A stretch of 64,000 nucleotides of DNA from Nesterenkonia sp. Act20 (GCF_019173455.1 NZ_JADPQH010000001.1:1580391-1644390); one strand, 5' to 3'. Shown: positions 17,656-26,337, numbered from the stretch's first letter. The notes: a model not told the origin generated them from the letters alone. Numbers and translations are program-made.

Positions 17656-18285
17656 TCAGTCCAGCGTGCCGGCGCGGAAACCGCGGGCGGCGCTCTCCAG
17701 CTCCTCGGCCGTGCGCAGCAGCTGGTTCGCCCGCTCGGTCAGCCGACGGGCGGACTCGGGACTGTGACGCTCTGAGCCTCCGGCCCAGAGAGCCTGACCT
17801 CGGGCGACCACGCGGCAGAAGGCACCGGCCCGGTCGAAGGCTGAGTCAATGTCACCGCGATACATCCCGGCGAGCACCAGGTCCGCCAGGCGGTCCATCT
17901 CCTGTGCGGTGGGCGGCTCGGCCACACCGGCGATCGCATGCGGCGCGGAGTCGGTCTTGCCGAGTGTGTAGTACTCGCTCATCCGCTGTGGGTCCTTGTT
18001 CACGGCGGCGCGGATCGCGTAGATCCTCCAGAGACCGCCTGCCAACGAGTGCGCGGGTGAATCGGACCAGAGCTCGGCGATCGCCTCGATGCCTTCGGTT
18101 TCGGCCAGCCGGATGAAGCGCTCGGTCACCTCGGGATCATCGGAATCCCGACCGTGGAACACCAGTGCGTGGGCCGTGTCGTGGGCCGCCTGGGAGATGA
18201 TGGCGGGGTCGGCCCCGCCCTCCCGCTGATCGAATGCTGCTGGTTCGGTGTACCTGGGCCTGCGGTGGCGAGGCTGGCTGCTCAT
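17656..18285 (-). CDS. Conserved hypothetical protein
   Basis: A 209-residue soluble, mostly helical protein with no signal peptide or membrane segment. A basic N-terminus (SSQPRHRRPRY) is followed by a region with DTAHALVFHGRDSDDPEVTERFIRL split around DSDDPEV, and an Arg/Glu-rich helical C-terminus. An AAGGAGG ribosome site precedes the ATG by six bases. I recognise no family with confidence. Its neighbours (MFS transporter downstream, tRNA-Lys divergent) give no functional hint. Confidence 0.7.
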   Translation of the reverse strand: MSSQPRHRRPRYTEPAAFDQREGGADPAIISQAAHDTAHALVFHGRDSDDPEVTERFIRLAETEGIEAIAELWSDSPAHSLAGGLWRIYAIRAAVNKDPQRMSEYYTLGKTDSAPHAIAGVAEPPTAQEMDRLADLVLAGMYRGDIDSAFDRAGAFCRVVARGQALWAGGSERHSPESARRLTERANQLLRTAEELESAARGFRAGTLD

Positions 18286-18413
18286 CGCGTCCTCCTTGAA
18301 GAGATTCGCTTCGGTCCGTCGTCGGCATCATCGCCGCGCTCGCATGGTGTCCGTCATTATGCCGCAGGCCGCGGCGGCGATACCATAGGGCACGTCTTCA
18401 GGGGCTTCTGAAG

Positions 18414-18486
18414 GGGCCTTTAGCTCAGTTGGTAGAGCATCGGACTTTTAATCCGCTGGTCGCGGGTTCGAGTCCCGCAGGGCCCA
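18414..18486 (+). tRNA. tRNA-Lys (anticodon TTT)
   Basis: A 73-base cloverleaf: acceptor arms GGGCCTT (18414-18420) and AGGGCCC (18479-18485), D arm GCTC/GAGC, anticodon loop CTTTTAA (18445-18451) with anticodon TTT at 18447-18449, T arm with GGTTCGAGTCC. The discriminator is A and no full CCA end is encoded (CCG follows). Confidence 0.97.
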
Positions 18487-18507
18487 CCGGCCTCTGCCGT
18501 AGAAGAC

Positions 18508-18551
18508 AGCGATGCCCAGGTCCACGCTACGGCGTTGACCTGGGCATCGCT
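18508..18551. terminator. Hairpin downstream of tRNA-Lys
   Basis: A perfect 15-base inverted repeat (18508-18522 and 18537-18551) with a 14-base loop that can pair four further bases around a TACG tetraloop. It lies 22 bases after the tRNA and probably ends its transcript. Confidence 0.75.
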
Positions 18552-18643
18552 CATTCTCCAGCGCAGATGAGGGGCCCGGAACCGCTCCCCCTCAGACGCT
18601 CACGACCCAGTTGACCTCGCCCCCGGACAGGGAGCACACTGGA

Positions 18644-18732
18644 GGTGTGCCGGGCTGCGGTAACCCCCGGGCTCCATTCTCGAGCCGCTTCGAGCGGCCA
18701 CGCGCCGTGAGGCGTTCCCAGCCCGGCACACC
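18644..18732. other. Long inverted repeat enclosing smaller hairpins (possible structured RNA)
   Basis: Within the 400-base gap between tRNA-Lys and the DUF47 gene, two perfect 14-base arms (18644-18657 and 18719-18732) enclose 61 bases. Inside them are GCCGCT-TCG-AGCGGC (18684-18698) and CGCC-GTGA-GGCG (18703-18714). The whole can fold as an 89-base multi-branched structure. No coding frame with family similarity crosses it, and no matching RNA family is recognised. The rest of the gap (18552-18643 and 18733-18830) shows nothing else clear except the DUF47 promoter region. Confidence 0.45.
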
Positions 18733-18889
18733 CCCACTCTTGACGCGCAGCCGCCTCGCGGTCCGTGTTGCCTCGCCTCTGGCCGCTGACCTGCCGCTCC
18801 CTGCTCCAACGTCTCAGAGATGTTCATCTGCGCGCTATACACTCGGGGCCGACACGTCGACACTCGTTCACCCTGGGGACACGCACCGC

Positions 18890-19507
18890 ATGATCGTACG
18901 CAGAGGCCAGCGCAAGCCTGAGGCCACCGACCTTCTCGCGAGCATCGCTCGTGAAGTCCGCGTCGGCGTCCAGCTGATCTCCCAATTGCTGGGGAGCGCC
19001 CACGACGATCGAGCGGCTCTCCGAGAGCAGCTGATCGAGCTCGAAGGTCGCGCGATGGATCTGCATTTCAACCTGATGACCCATATTCGCAGCGTCTTTC
19101 TGACCCCGCTGCCGCGCCAGGACATCTATGCACTCTCCCAGCAGCTGAACCGCACCATGGAGCACGTGGTGGCCGCCGGTGACCTCATTCTGGCGCGCCC
19201 CACCCTCAGTCTTCCTACGCAGAGCGCTGATCAGCTGGAGACGCTCAGCCGTCAGCTGGACCTCACGGTGGCAGCCATGTCTCGTCTCGAGGACTTCGAC
19301 CTGCTGGAGGAATATTGGATTCAGATGCAGCGTCTGACCAAGCAGGCGAACCGTACTCATCGCGTGTGGATGACGTCGAGTGACAATGCCTTTCAGCCCA
19401 ACATCGCACTGCAGCAGGCCCAGATAGCCAATGCCCTCCTCGCCGCCGTCGAGGATCAGCGTGCGGTGGCTGTGACCGCTGGTTCAATCATCGTCCGCGA
19501 GTCCTGA
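18890..19507 (+). CDS. DUF47-family (PhoU-like) phosphate transport accessory protein
   Basis: A 205-residue all-helical protein resembling the DUF47/PhoU-like proteins that precede Pit phosphate transporters. The helices and the pattern DLLASIAREVRVG, THIRSVFLTPLPRQDIYAL and the conserved Arg/Asp within the latter (RQDIY) match the family's RED-type motif. The start is the ATG before IVRRGQ; a weak GGGGAC site lies eight bases upstream. A likely -10 (TACACT, 18838-18843) lies about 47 bases upstream. The gene is followed nine bases later by the Pit permease, forming a two-gene operon that converges on pstB. Confidence 0.85.
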   Translation: MIVRRGQRKPEATDLLASIAREVRVGVQLISQLLGSAHDDRAALREQLIELEGRAMDLHFNLMTHIRSVFLTPLPRQDIYALSQQLNRTMEHVVAAGDLILARPTLSLPTQSADQLETLSRQLDLTVAAMSRLEDFDLLEEYWIQMQRLTKQANRTHRVWMTSSDNAFQPNIALQQAQIANALLAAVEDQRAVAVTAGSIIVRES

Positions 19508-19516
19508 GGCCGCGTC

Positions 19517-20533
19517 GTGGAGAACCTGCTGTTGGGGCTCATCTGCGTCCTGCTGGCCCCGAATGCGTTCATTGCAGGCCTGCACGATGTTCCCAACGCG
19601 ATCGCCATTCCGGTGCGCACCCGTGCACTCACGGCTCGCGCCGCGACTCGGATGGCCGCAGCATTCAACGCCTTGGGTGTCCTGCTGGCGCTTCCGCTGG
19701 GCATCTACCTCTATACCTGGTTCGAGTTCCCGCGCATGGAACCGAGTCTGCTGCTCGCCGTCGTGCTGTCGGCCTCGGTCTCTCTGCTGGGCTGGAACCT
19801 GTTCACCTATGTGCGCGGGATGCCCACATCCACCACACACGCGCTGCTCGCCGCTCTTCTCGGCGGTACTGTGGCCGCCTCCGCCGTCGCCGACCTGGAC
19901 ATCGCTGAGGTGTTGGCGATGCCATGGGTGGGCGTAGCCATGACACTGCTGCTCTCACCTCTGGTCGCCTTCGGCCTCGCCTACCTGCTGGTATTCCTCG
20001 CCGTCCGCTTCGCCCGCGGGGAGGATCCCGACGCGGTGAACGCCACCTCTCGGATGGCACAGTCGGTCAGCGTCGGAGTGACCTCACTGGGCACCGGGCT
20101 GCAGCAGGGCCAGCGACTGTCCTTCGTCCTGCTGACCGCGCTGGTCGCCGCGCAGGTGGAGGATGCTCAGCAGTGGCTTCCTTATGTCTATGTGGCTTTC
20201 GCCGTCCTGATCGGCGCCGGCTGCCTGACCGGGGGGTGGCGCATCGGACACACGTTGGGACATCGTCTGGTGGACATCGATCCGCTGCGCGGCATGGTCG
20301 CCACGACGACGACCTCCGCGCTGCTGTTCATCGGTTCACTGGGCTTTGCGCTGCCGCTGTCGACCTCGCTGACAGCGGCCTCGACCATCATCGGAGCCGG
20401 TTCGAATCAGCGGTTCGCCACGGTGCACTGGCGACAGTTTCGGCGAATCTGCTTCTACTGGGTGTTGACCCCGCTGGCTGCAAGCACCGCGACTGCACTC
20501 TTCACGCTGGCCATGAGTCCTCTGCTGGGCTGA
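19517..20533 (+). CDS. Pit-family low-affinity inorganic phosphate permease
   Basis: A 338-residue membrane protein with about 10 helices. The two family signatures are present: HDVPNAIAIPVRTRAL near the N-terminus (compare HDxANAIAT in PitA) and GSNQRFATVHWRQF near the C-terminus. MPTSTTHALLAALLGG is the central conserved motif. The start is GTG, nine bases after the DUF47 stop. Pit proteins move metal-phosphate complexes with protons at high phosphate levels, complementing the high-affinity Pst system encoded on the opposite strand just downstream. Confidence 0.92.
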   Translation: MENLLLGLICVLLAPNAFIAGLHDVPNAIAIPVRTRALTARAATRMAAAFNALGVLLALPLGIYLYTWFEFPRMEPSLLLAVVLSASVSLLGWNLFTYVRGMPTSTTHALLAALLGGTVAASAVADLDIAEVLAMPWVGVAMTLLLSPLVAFGLAYLLVFLAVRFARGEDPDAVNATSRMAQSVSVGVTSLGTGLQQGQRLSFVLLTALVAAQVEDAQQWLPYVYVAFAVLIGAGCLTGGWRIGHTLGHRLVDIDPLRGMVATTTTSALLFIGSLGFALPLSTSLTAASTIIGAGSNQRFATVHWRQFRRICFYWVLTPLAASTATALFTLAMSPLLG

Positions 20534-20563
20534 GCGGGCCGGTGGACAGAGGTCCACTCAGCC
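20528..20563. terminator. Hairpin between convergent pit and pstB
   Basis: Inner stem GTGGAC/GTCCAC (20542-20547, 20552-20557) and outer stem GGCTGA/TCAGCC (20528-20533, 20558-20563) with a one-sided bulge. It lies across the short gap between the stops of two convergent genes. Confidence 0.45.
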
Positions 20564-20577
20564 GCGACAGCTCCAGA

Positions 20578-21408
20578 TCACCCGAAGCGGCCCGAGACGT
20601 AGTCTTCGGTGGACTTCTCTGCCGGGTTGTTGAAGATCGAGGACGTGTCGTTGTACTCCACGAGCCGGCCGATACGCTTGCCTGACTCCTCGTCGACCCC
20701 CGCGGTGAAAAAGGCCGTCGTGTCAGAGATGCGAGCCGCCTGCTGCATGTTGTGGGTGACGATGATCTGCGTGTACTCCTGCTTGAGGTCAGTCATCAGA
20801 TCCTCGATCGCGGCTGTCGCGATCGGGTCCAGCGATGAGCAGGGCTCATCGAGCAGGATGACATCCGGCGAGGTGGCGATGGCGCGTGCGATACACAGGC
20901 GCTGCTGCTGCCCGCCCGAGAGGCCGAATGCCGATCCCTTCAGGTTGTCCTTGACCTCGTCCCAGAGCGCCGCGCGGCGCAGCGACTGCTCGACGAGGTC
21001 GTTCATGGAGTCGACCTTCATCTTCGTCACGCGGGGCCCATAGGCGACGTTGTCGAAGATGGACTTCGGGAAGGGGTTGGGCTTCTGGAAGACCATCCCG
21101 ATCCGGCGTCGCACTTCGATGGGGTCGATCTTCGGCTGGTAGATGTCCTGCCCGTGATAGGTGACCTCACCTTCGACCCGCGCCTTGGGGATCAGGTCGT
21201 TCATCCGGTTCAGGCTGCGCAGAACGGTGGACTTGCCGCAGCCTGACGGTCCGATGAGCGCGGTGACCTCATGACGGTTGAAGTCGAGGTTCACCCCTGA
21301 CACGGCATGGAAATCCCCGTAGTACACGCCGAGCTCCCTGGCCGCCATCACTGGGGGCACATGACCGCGGGTATTGCTGGTGGTTTCGGTGGTGGTCTGC
21401 GAAGTCAT
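20578..21408 (-). CDS. pstB: Phosphate ABC importer ATPase
   Basis: A 276-residue ATPase energising phosphate uptake. Walker [10 protein letters not shown] is followed by the PstB-specific [11 protein letters not shown]; the signature is [14 protein letters not shown] and Walker [14 protein letters not shown]. The protein is slightly longer than usual (about 260) because of a Thr/Ser-rich N-terminus. It is the last gene of pstSCAB and follows pstA by 62 bases. No phoU gene follows; the PhoU-like role may fall to the DUF47 protein opposite or to a gene elsewhere. Confidence 0.97.
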   Translation of the reverse strand: MTSQTTTETTSNTRGHVPPVMAARELGVYYGDFHAVSGVNLDFNRHEVTALIGPSGCGKSTVLRSLNRMNDLIPKARVEGEVTYHGQDIYQPKIDPIEVRRRIGMVFQKPNPFPKSIFDNVAYGPRVTKMKVDSMNDLVEQSLRRAALWDEVKDNLKGSAFGLSGGQQQRLCIARAIATSPDVILLDEPCSSLDPIATAAIEDLMTDLKQEYTQIIVTHNMQQAARISDTTAFFTAGVDEESGKRIGRLVEYNDTSSIFNNPAEKSTEDYVSGRFG

Positions 21409-21470
21409 TTGTCAGTGGTCCTTGTCATTCAGGGGTGAGGACGGCGAAAAGAGGGGTAGGCCGGAGTGGG

Positions 21471-22397
21471 TCACAGGTCGAAGCGCGAGTAGCGGTTGCG
21501 CAGCCAGATCGCGGCGGAGTTCATGATCAGCAGCACCACGATCAGCAGGATGACACCTGCAGCGGCCAGTTCGCGGAACTCCGGCTGTGGACGTGAGGCC
21601 CACTGGTAGATCTGCACGGGAATCGCAGTGTAGGCACCGGCGAAGGCGCTGTCCGGGTTGAAGGTCACGAAGGTGGTGGCACCGACCAGGAGCAGCGGAG
21701 CGGTCTCACCGATCGCCCGGGACATCGCGAGGATGGTGCCGGTGATCATGCCGGGGACCGCAACTGGCAGAACCTGGTGCCATACGGTCTGCCATTTCGT
21801 GGCTCCCATGCCATAGGAGGCCTGCCGGATCGAGTCCGGGACCGCCTTCAAGGCTTCACGGGAAGCCAGGATCACGGTCGGCAGAACCAGCATCGCCAGG
21901 GTCAGCGAACCTGCATAGGCCACCGGCCCGAACGCAAAGCCCTCACGGACCACGTAGGCCAGACCAAGGATGCCGAAGACGATGGAGGGCACTGCGGCGA
22001 GGTTCTGGATGTTGAGCTCGATGAAGCGATTCCACCAACGCTCGGTGTCCGCGTACTCCTCCAGGTAGACCGCTGCAGAGATCCCCAGCGGAACCACGGT
22101 GACCAGCACACCCACCATGAGGATCACGGTGCCCCAGAGGGCTGACTGCATCCCCGAGGTCTCCGGGTTCAACGTGGAGGGCATCTGGGTGATCAGGTTC
22201 AGATCCAGGCGTCCCCGTCCCAGCCACGCGGAATGGATGATCAGCGCCAGGAGCGTGACGAACGCGATCACGATGCACAGGATCAGGACGTACTTGAACA
22301 GCTGCTCTTTCCAGATGCCTTTTCGCTTGCCCATGGCGATGCGCCTGGTCGTGTCACGGGCGACGGTGGACGCCTTCTCGGCGCGCGTGCTCATCAT
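21471..22397 (-). CDS. pstA: Phosphate ABC importer permease PstA
   Basis: A 308-residue inner-membrane permease with six helices and the PstA coupling motif EALKAVPDSIRQASYGMGATKWQT represented by SIRQASYGMGATKW. The motif IGETAPLLLVGA near the C-terminal third is diagnostic. The ATG overlaps the pstC stop by four bases (ATGA). It pairs with PstC to form the phosphate channel. Confidence 0.96.
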   Translation of the reverse strand: MMSTRAEKASTVARDTTRRIAMGKRKGIWKEQLFKYVLILCIVIAFVTLLALIIHSAWLGRGRLDLNLITQMPSTLNPETSGMQSALWGTVILMVGVLVTVVPLGISAAVYLEEYADTERWWNRFIELNIQNLAAVPSIVFGILGLAYVVREGFAFGPVAYAGSLTLAMLVLPTVILASREALKAVPDSIRQASYGMGATKWQTVWHQVLPVAVPGMITGTILAMSRAIGETAPLLLVGATTFVTFNPDSAFAGAYTAIPVQIYQWASRPQPEFRELAAAGVILLIVVLLIMNSAAIWLRNRYSRFDL

Positions 22398-23350
22398 TCG
22401 TACTGCTCCCGGAATCGACGGACGAGGGCGATGGAAATCATGTTCATCAGGAAGGTCATGGTGAACAGCAGGGCACCCACTGCAAAGATCGTGAAGTAGA
22501 CATCGGTGCCGACGGAGATATCGCCTGTTGCGGTCCGCCCGATGAAGGCGGTCATCGGCAGCACCGACTCATTCGGCATGAGCGTGAGGTTGGGACTCGC
22601 GCCGGCGGCCAGAAGCACCACCATCGTCTCGCCGATCGCTCGGGAGACGCCCAGGACGAATCCAGCCACGATGCCGGAGAGCGCCGCGGGGACGACGACC
22701 TTGGTCGCCACCTGCATACGAGTGCTGCCGAGACCATAGGCGCCCTCTCGCAAGGATCGAGGCACCGCTGACATGGCGTCCTCGGAGATGGAGGCGACCG
22801 TCGGGATGATCATGACGCCCAGCACGAGGCCCGCAGCACCGGAGGAGAAGATGCCCGGAGCATCTCCGAGATCCCCTGGCAACCAGGTCGGCCAGTTGTC
22901 GCGCAGCAGCGGAGTCACGAAGATGAAGGCGAAGATGCCGTACGCCACCGTGGGGACACCTTCGAGGACCTCCAGGACGGGCTTGAGCACCTTCCGGGCT
23001 CGTCGGCCCGCGAACTCGCTGAGGTAGATCGCCGCACCCAGGCCCGCGGGAATCGCGACGATCAGCGCGTACATGGTCACGTTCAAGGTGCCCACAACGA
23101 TGTTCCACACCCCGAAGGAGGGTGTGGCCAGGGCGGGCGCCCATGGGTCCGCGGAGAAGAACGCGCGGAAGTCGACTCGGCTGAAGAACTCGGGCAGCGG
23201 CGTGAAGAGGGCCAGAACGATACCGACCGTGATGATGACCGAGGACAAGGCACAGAAGCCGAGCCAGAAGTGGATCAGCTTCTCACCCCACCGGGATGAC
23301 TGCGCGACCAGGACCACGCTGGGTCGGTCGGTTCGCGTCGTGGTGCTCAC
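22394..23350 (-). CDS. pstC: Phosphate ABC importer permease PstC
   Basis: A 318-residue permease with six helices. AMSAVPRSLREGAYGLGSTRMQV is the coupling loop, and SRAIGETMVVLLAAG marks the family. The GTG start has an AGAAGGAG ribosome site. A stem-loop (23385-23420) lies in the gap between pstS and this gene. It forms the membrane channel with PstA. Confidence 0.96.
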   Translation of the reverse strand: MSTTTRTDRPSVVLVAQSSRWGEKLIHFWLGFCALSSVIITVGIVLALFTPLPEFFSRVDFRAFFSADPWAPALATPSFGVWNIVVGTLNVTMYALIVAIPAGLGAAIYLSEFAGRRARKVLKPVLEVLEGVPTVAYGIFAFIFVTPLLRDNWPTWLPGDLGDAPGIFSSGAAGLVLGVMIIPTVASISEDAMSAVPRSLREGAYGLGSTRMQVATKVVVPAALSGIVAGFVLGVSRAIGETMVVLLAAGASPNLTLMPNESVLPMTAFIGRTATGDISVGTDVYFTIFAVGALLFTMTFLMNMISIALVRRFREQYE

Positions 23351-23384
23351 CTATGCTCCTTCTACTTTCATATACGCAAGGAAC

Positions 23385-23420
23385 GGAGGCCCGGTGCCCT
23401 GTAACGGGTACCGAGCCTCC
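23385..23420 (-). promoter_or_regulatory. Stem-loop between pstS and pstC
   Basis: Arms GGAGGC/GCCTCC, then CGGT/ACCG and CCC/GGG after single mismatches, close a six-base loop. Placed directly after the pstS stop, such structures commonly protect or partly end the binding-protein mRNA so that PstS is made in excess over the membrane parts. Function here is inferred. Confidence 0.5.
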
Positions 23421-23433
23421 GCGGCAGGGTCGA

Positions 23434-24411
23434 TCAGTTGGTGATCGAGTCCACGGCTTCCTGGGCCTCGGCTGCCTGCTCCTCGGTCAGCGGGATGAAG
23501 TTCGCCGCCTCGGAGATGGCTTCGCTGTTCTCCAGGGTGAAGGCCATGAAGTCCACGACCTCCTGGCGCTCCAGCGCGACGTCCGAGGGATACATGAACA
23601 GCTCGCGACCCAGTGGGTTGTAGCTTCCGTCCTGGACCGTCTCATTGGAGGCCTCGACGCAGTCTCCCTCTTCGTTCTCGATCTCCAACGCTCGGATCGG
23701 CTCACCCTCGGCCTCGACCACGTAGGACAGCGGCACGAAGGACATGGCAAACTCATTGCCGGATGTGCCGCTGATCGCCGCGAAGTCGTCCTCGCCGATG
23801 TCGTTGTAGTCGTCGCGGATGTTGCCCGACTCGCCGTTGATCGCTTCGGTGAAGTAGTCGAAGGTGCCCGAGTCCGTGCCGGGACCGTAGAGTTCGATCG
23901 GCTCATCCGGGTAGGAGGGATCAAGGTCCGACCAGTTCATCAGCTCGGAGTCCTGGTTCCAGATCTCGGAGAGGTCGTCAGGGCTGATGCACTGGAGGAA
24001 GTCGTTCTCTTCGTTGACGATGACCGTCAGTCCGTCATTGGCCACACCGACCTCGACGAAGTCGATCCCCTCTTCCTCGCAGGCTGCCACCTCATCCTCA
24101 GCGATCACGCGAGAGGCCTCGGAGATGTCGGTCTCGCCGCGGCAGAACTTCTCGAAGCCGCCGCCGGTGCCGGAGGTGCCCACCTGGACCTGGATGCCCT
24201 GGTTCTCTTCCATGAAGAGCTCGGCCGCCGCCTCACCGAACGGCGCCACCGTGGAGGAGCCATCGATGACGACGTTGCCCGAACCGGCGTTCTCGCCCTC
24301 TTCGGCGCCAGCCTCGGAGTTCGGGTCAGCGTCGCCGTTGCCGCAGCCCACCAGGGCCAGGGTTGACACTGACAGGATGGCCGCTGCTCGACCAAAGGTT
24401 CTCATCTTCAC
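23434..24411 (-). CDS. pstS: Phosphate-binding lipoprotein
   Basis: A 325-residue surface lipoprotein that captures inorganic phosphate for PstCAB. The signal peptide ends in lipobox LVGC; the mature part begins with an acidic linker and the family motif VVIDGSSTVAPF. TSGTGGGFEKFCRGETDISEASR is represented by GTGGGFEKFCRGETDI, and GPGTDSGTFDYFTE is the conserved phosphate-contact loop. The GTG at VKMRTF is chosen because GAGAGG lies seven bases before it; an ATG six bases later is possible. A PHO box (24560-24581) lies upstream. Confidence 0.95.
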   Translation of the reverse strand: MKMRTFGRAAAILSVSTLALVGCGNGDADPNSEAGAEEGENAGSGNVVIDGSSTVAPFGEAAAELFMEENQGIQVQVGTSGTGGGFEKFCRGETDISEASRVIAEDEVAACEEEGIDFVEVGVANDGLTVIVNEENDFLQCISPDDLSEIWNQDSELMNWSDLDPSYPDEPIELYGPGTDSGTFDYFTEAINGESGNIRDDYNDIGEDDFAAISGTSGNEFAMSFVPLSYVVEAEGEPIRALEIENEEGDCVEASNETVQDGSYNPLGRELFMYPSDVALERQEVVDFMAFTLENSEAISEAANFIPLTEEQAAEAQEAVDSITN

Positions 24412-24559
24412 GTATATGCCTCTCGTGTGATTCATCAAGCGCAAGGAAGCGCCGTGCTTAAGTCTGTTTCGGTTCCCCTCGGTGCCTCCGGCGAACCTTG
24501 ACTCACACTAAGCAGGACAGGTGACTTGGCGACCCTGCTCAGGTGTCCCCCTTGCCCAC

Positions 24560-24581
24560 GTTGGGTGAACGGTTGGTGAAC
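24560..24581 (-). promoter_or_regulatory. PHO box (PhoP-binding direct repeats)
   Basis: On the minus strand two adjacent 11-base units read GTTCACCAACC and GTTCACCCAAC. This is the direct-repeat unit organisation (GTTCACC plus four variable bases) known for PhoP of actinobacteria. It lies 150 bases before the pstS start and in the correct orientation, predicting induction of pstSCAB by phosphate starvation. Confidence 0.72.
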
Positions 24582-24646
24582 AAGCTTCGGCTTCAGGTGT
24601 GAGCCGGCTCGTATCCCCGATCCGTCCTGCGGAATAGACTCTGGGG

Positions 24647-25792
24647 GTGACATCTGAGCGCAGCACCGACTCCTCGCTGACTCGTGCGCGCCGTTTCACC
24701 ACACGTCGAGCGCGGGTGGGACTCCGCAGGGCACGGCATTCGGTGATCCCCGCTCTGCAGATGACCGTTGCCGGGGTCGGAGCCTACACCGTGGCGGAAC
24801 AAGTTCTGGGGCATGAGGCCCCCCTCTTCGCCGCCATCGCGGCGCTGATCGCCCTGGGATTCTCCAAGGAACCCCGGATGCGCAAGGTGCTCGAGGTCAG
24901 TGTGGGGTGCACTCTCGGCATTCTGATCGGCGATGTGCTGCTGCAGCTGTTGGGGTCCAACCTGGCCACTGCCGCGCTGGTCCTGTTCCTCTCGATCATG
25001 CTGGCACGATTCCTCGACCCGGGCCCGGTGCTGGCGATGCAGATGGGACTCCAAGCTCTGCTGGTGGTGCTGATCCCACCGCCGGAAGTGGGCCTGCTCG
25101 GTCCCTTCACCCGCAGCGTCGATGCCATAGTCGGCGGGGCGGTGGCTCTGCTGATCACCCTGCTGACCCCGAAGGACCCCAGACGGGAGCCCATCGCCGA
25201 GCTCAAGAGTGTCGTGGATTCGATGACCGCCTCACTGCGCGACGTCGCTGAAGCCGTGCGCAGCTCCGACTCACGCCAGGCCTGGCACTCGCTGATCCGC
25301 TGCCGTGGTCTCCAGCCGCAGATCGACGAGCTGCGGACTGCCGTGAACTCGGCCAAGGAGCTCACAAGCTTCTCCCCCGCCTACCGCAAGCACCGGCACT
25401 ACGTCCGGCACATGGCCGAGGTCTCCGATCAGGTGGATCTGTCCGTGCGCAGCATGCGGGTGGTGGCGAGGCGGATCATCAGCACGGTGGACAACGCGTC
25501 ACTGACCGACGCCGGCGTGGAGAATCTCTCAGCCGTGCTGGATGAATTCGCCGATGCCTCGCTGTTGCTCTCCCAGGCCGTCTCGGAGCCTGGCTCTGCC
25601 TACGCGCAACGCATGGAAACCGCTCAGGAGGCGCTGGCAGCGCTGGCGCAGCGCCTGCACCCCAAGTCACTCGGGATCGTGACCTTGGAGGGTGAGACAG
25701 TCGTGCTGCTGCTGCGCACGCTGGTCGTGGACCTGCTGCAGGCGGCCGGGTCCACCCACGAAGATGCCCGCGATCAGCTTCCCGAGCTCTGA
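24647..25792 (+). CDS. FUSC/aromatic acid exporter-family membrane protein
   Basis: A 381-residue protein with a basic N-terminus, a membrane part (about residues 30-165 with five or six helices including FAAIAALIALGFSKEPRMRK) and a long helical cytoplasmic domain. This architecture is that of the ArAE/FUSC group in actinobacteria, thought to export aromatic acids or other toxic compounds. The GTG start lies six bases after the -10 hexamer TAGACT (24635-24640) and no ribosome site is present, so translation is probably leaderless. The gene is divergent from pstS and converges on the acetyltransferase gene. Confidence 0.85.
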   Translation: MTSERSTDSSLTRARRFTTRRARVGLRRARHSVIPALQMTVAGVGAYTVAEQVLGHEAPLFAAIAALIALGFSKEPRMRKVLEVSVGCTLGILIGDVLLQLLGSNLATAALVLFLSIMLARFLDPGPVLAMQMGLQALLVVLIPPPEVGLLGPFTRSVDAIVGGAVALLITLLTPKDPRREPIAELKSVVDSMTASLRDVAEAVRSSDSRQAWHSLIRCRGLQPQIDELRTAVNSAKELTSFSPAYRKHRHYVRHMAEVSDQVDLSVRSMRVVARRIISTVDNASLTDAGVENLSAVLDEFADASLLLSQAVSEPGSAYAQRMETAQEALAALAQRLHPKSLGIVTLEGETVVLLLRTLVVDLLQAAGSTHEDARDQLPEL

Positions 25793-25805
25793 GTCCCGGA
25801 AGGCC

Positions 25806-26312
25806 TCATAGCTGCAGGATCATGCGGGTGTTGCCCAGCGTGTTCGGCTTGACCCGGGCGAGATCGAGGAACTCAGCCACGCCTTCATCGGGTGACCGGA
25901 GCAGCTCGGTATAGACCTCGGGGTCGAGGGTCTGTTGGTCGTCCATGATTCCGAACCCGTGGCGGGTGAAGAACTCGACCTCGAAGGTCAGACAGAAGAC
26001 GCGGCTGACGCCGAGCTGCTGGGCGCGACTGGTCAGCTCCTGCAGCAGCGCGGAACCCACTCCGTGGCCGCGCCAGCGTGAATCCGTGGCCAGGGTCCGC
26101 ACCTCGGCGAGGTCCTTCCACATCACGTGCAGCGCACCGAAGCCGACGAGGGTGCCGTCCTCGGCCTCGGCCACCATGAATTCCTGGATGGCCTCGTAGT
26201 AGGCGACGGCCTCTTTGGGCACGAGCACCCGCTGATCGACCAGCGGCTCCGCCATCCCCATGATCGCTGAGACATCGGCTGTGCGCGCAGGCCTGGTGAT
26301 GAAGGAACCCAT
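25806..26312 (-). CDS. argA: GNAT-type N-acetylglutamate synthase (ArgA-like)
   Basis: A 168-residue GNAT acetyltransferase that closely follows the pattern of the short actinobacterial N-acetylglutamate synthase (Rv2747-type), the first step of arginine synthesis. Shared features are the N-terminal TRPARTADVSAI, YYEAIQEFMVAE, GFGALHVMWKDLAEVRTLA, acetyl-CoA loop RWRGHGVGSALL, LTFEVEFFTRHGF and the C-terminal GVAEFLDLARVKPNTLGN. The ATG is six bases after the -10 hexamer TAGACT (26319-26324, minus strand), so a leaderless message is likely. Identification as ArgA rests on recalled similarity. Confidence 0.85.
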   Translation of the reverse strand: MGSFITRPARTADVSAIMGMAEPLVDQRVLVPKEAVAYYEAIQEFMVAEAEDGTLVGFGALHVMWKDLAEVRTLATDSRWRGHGVGSALLQELTSRAQQLGVSRVFCLTFEVEFFTRHGFGIMDDQQTLDPEVYTELLRSPDEGVAEFLDLARVKPNTLGNTRMILQL

Positions 26313-26337
26313 CTGCTCAGTCTAGGTGGCGGAACAC

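Noticed and set aside
18644-18732. Second tRNA or tRNA remnant after tRNA-Lys
   Set aside because: The outer stem is 14 bases and there is no anticodon or T-arm motif, so it is not a tRNA.
18822-18876. Single GTTCATC and GTTCACC units before the DUF47 gene as a PHO box
   Set aside because: The units are not adjacent with 11-base spacing, so they do not form the direct-repeat box seen before pstS.
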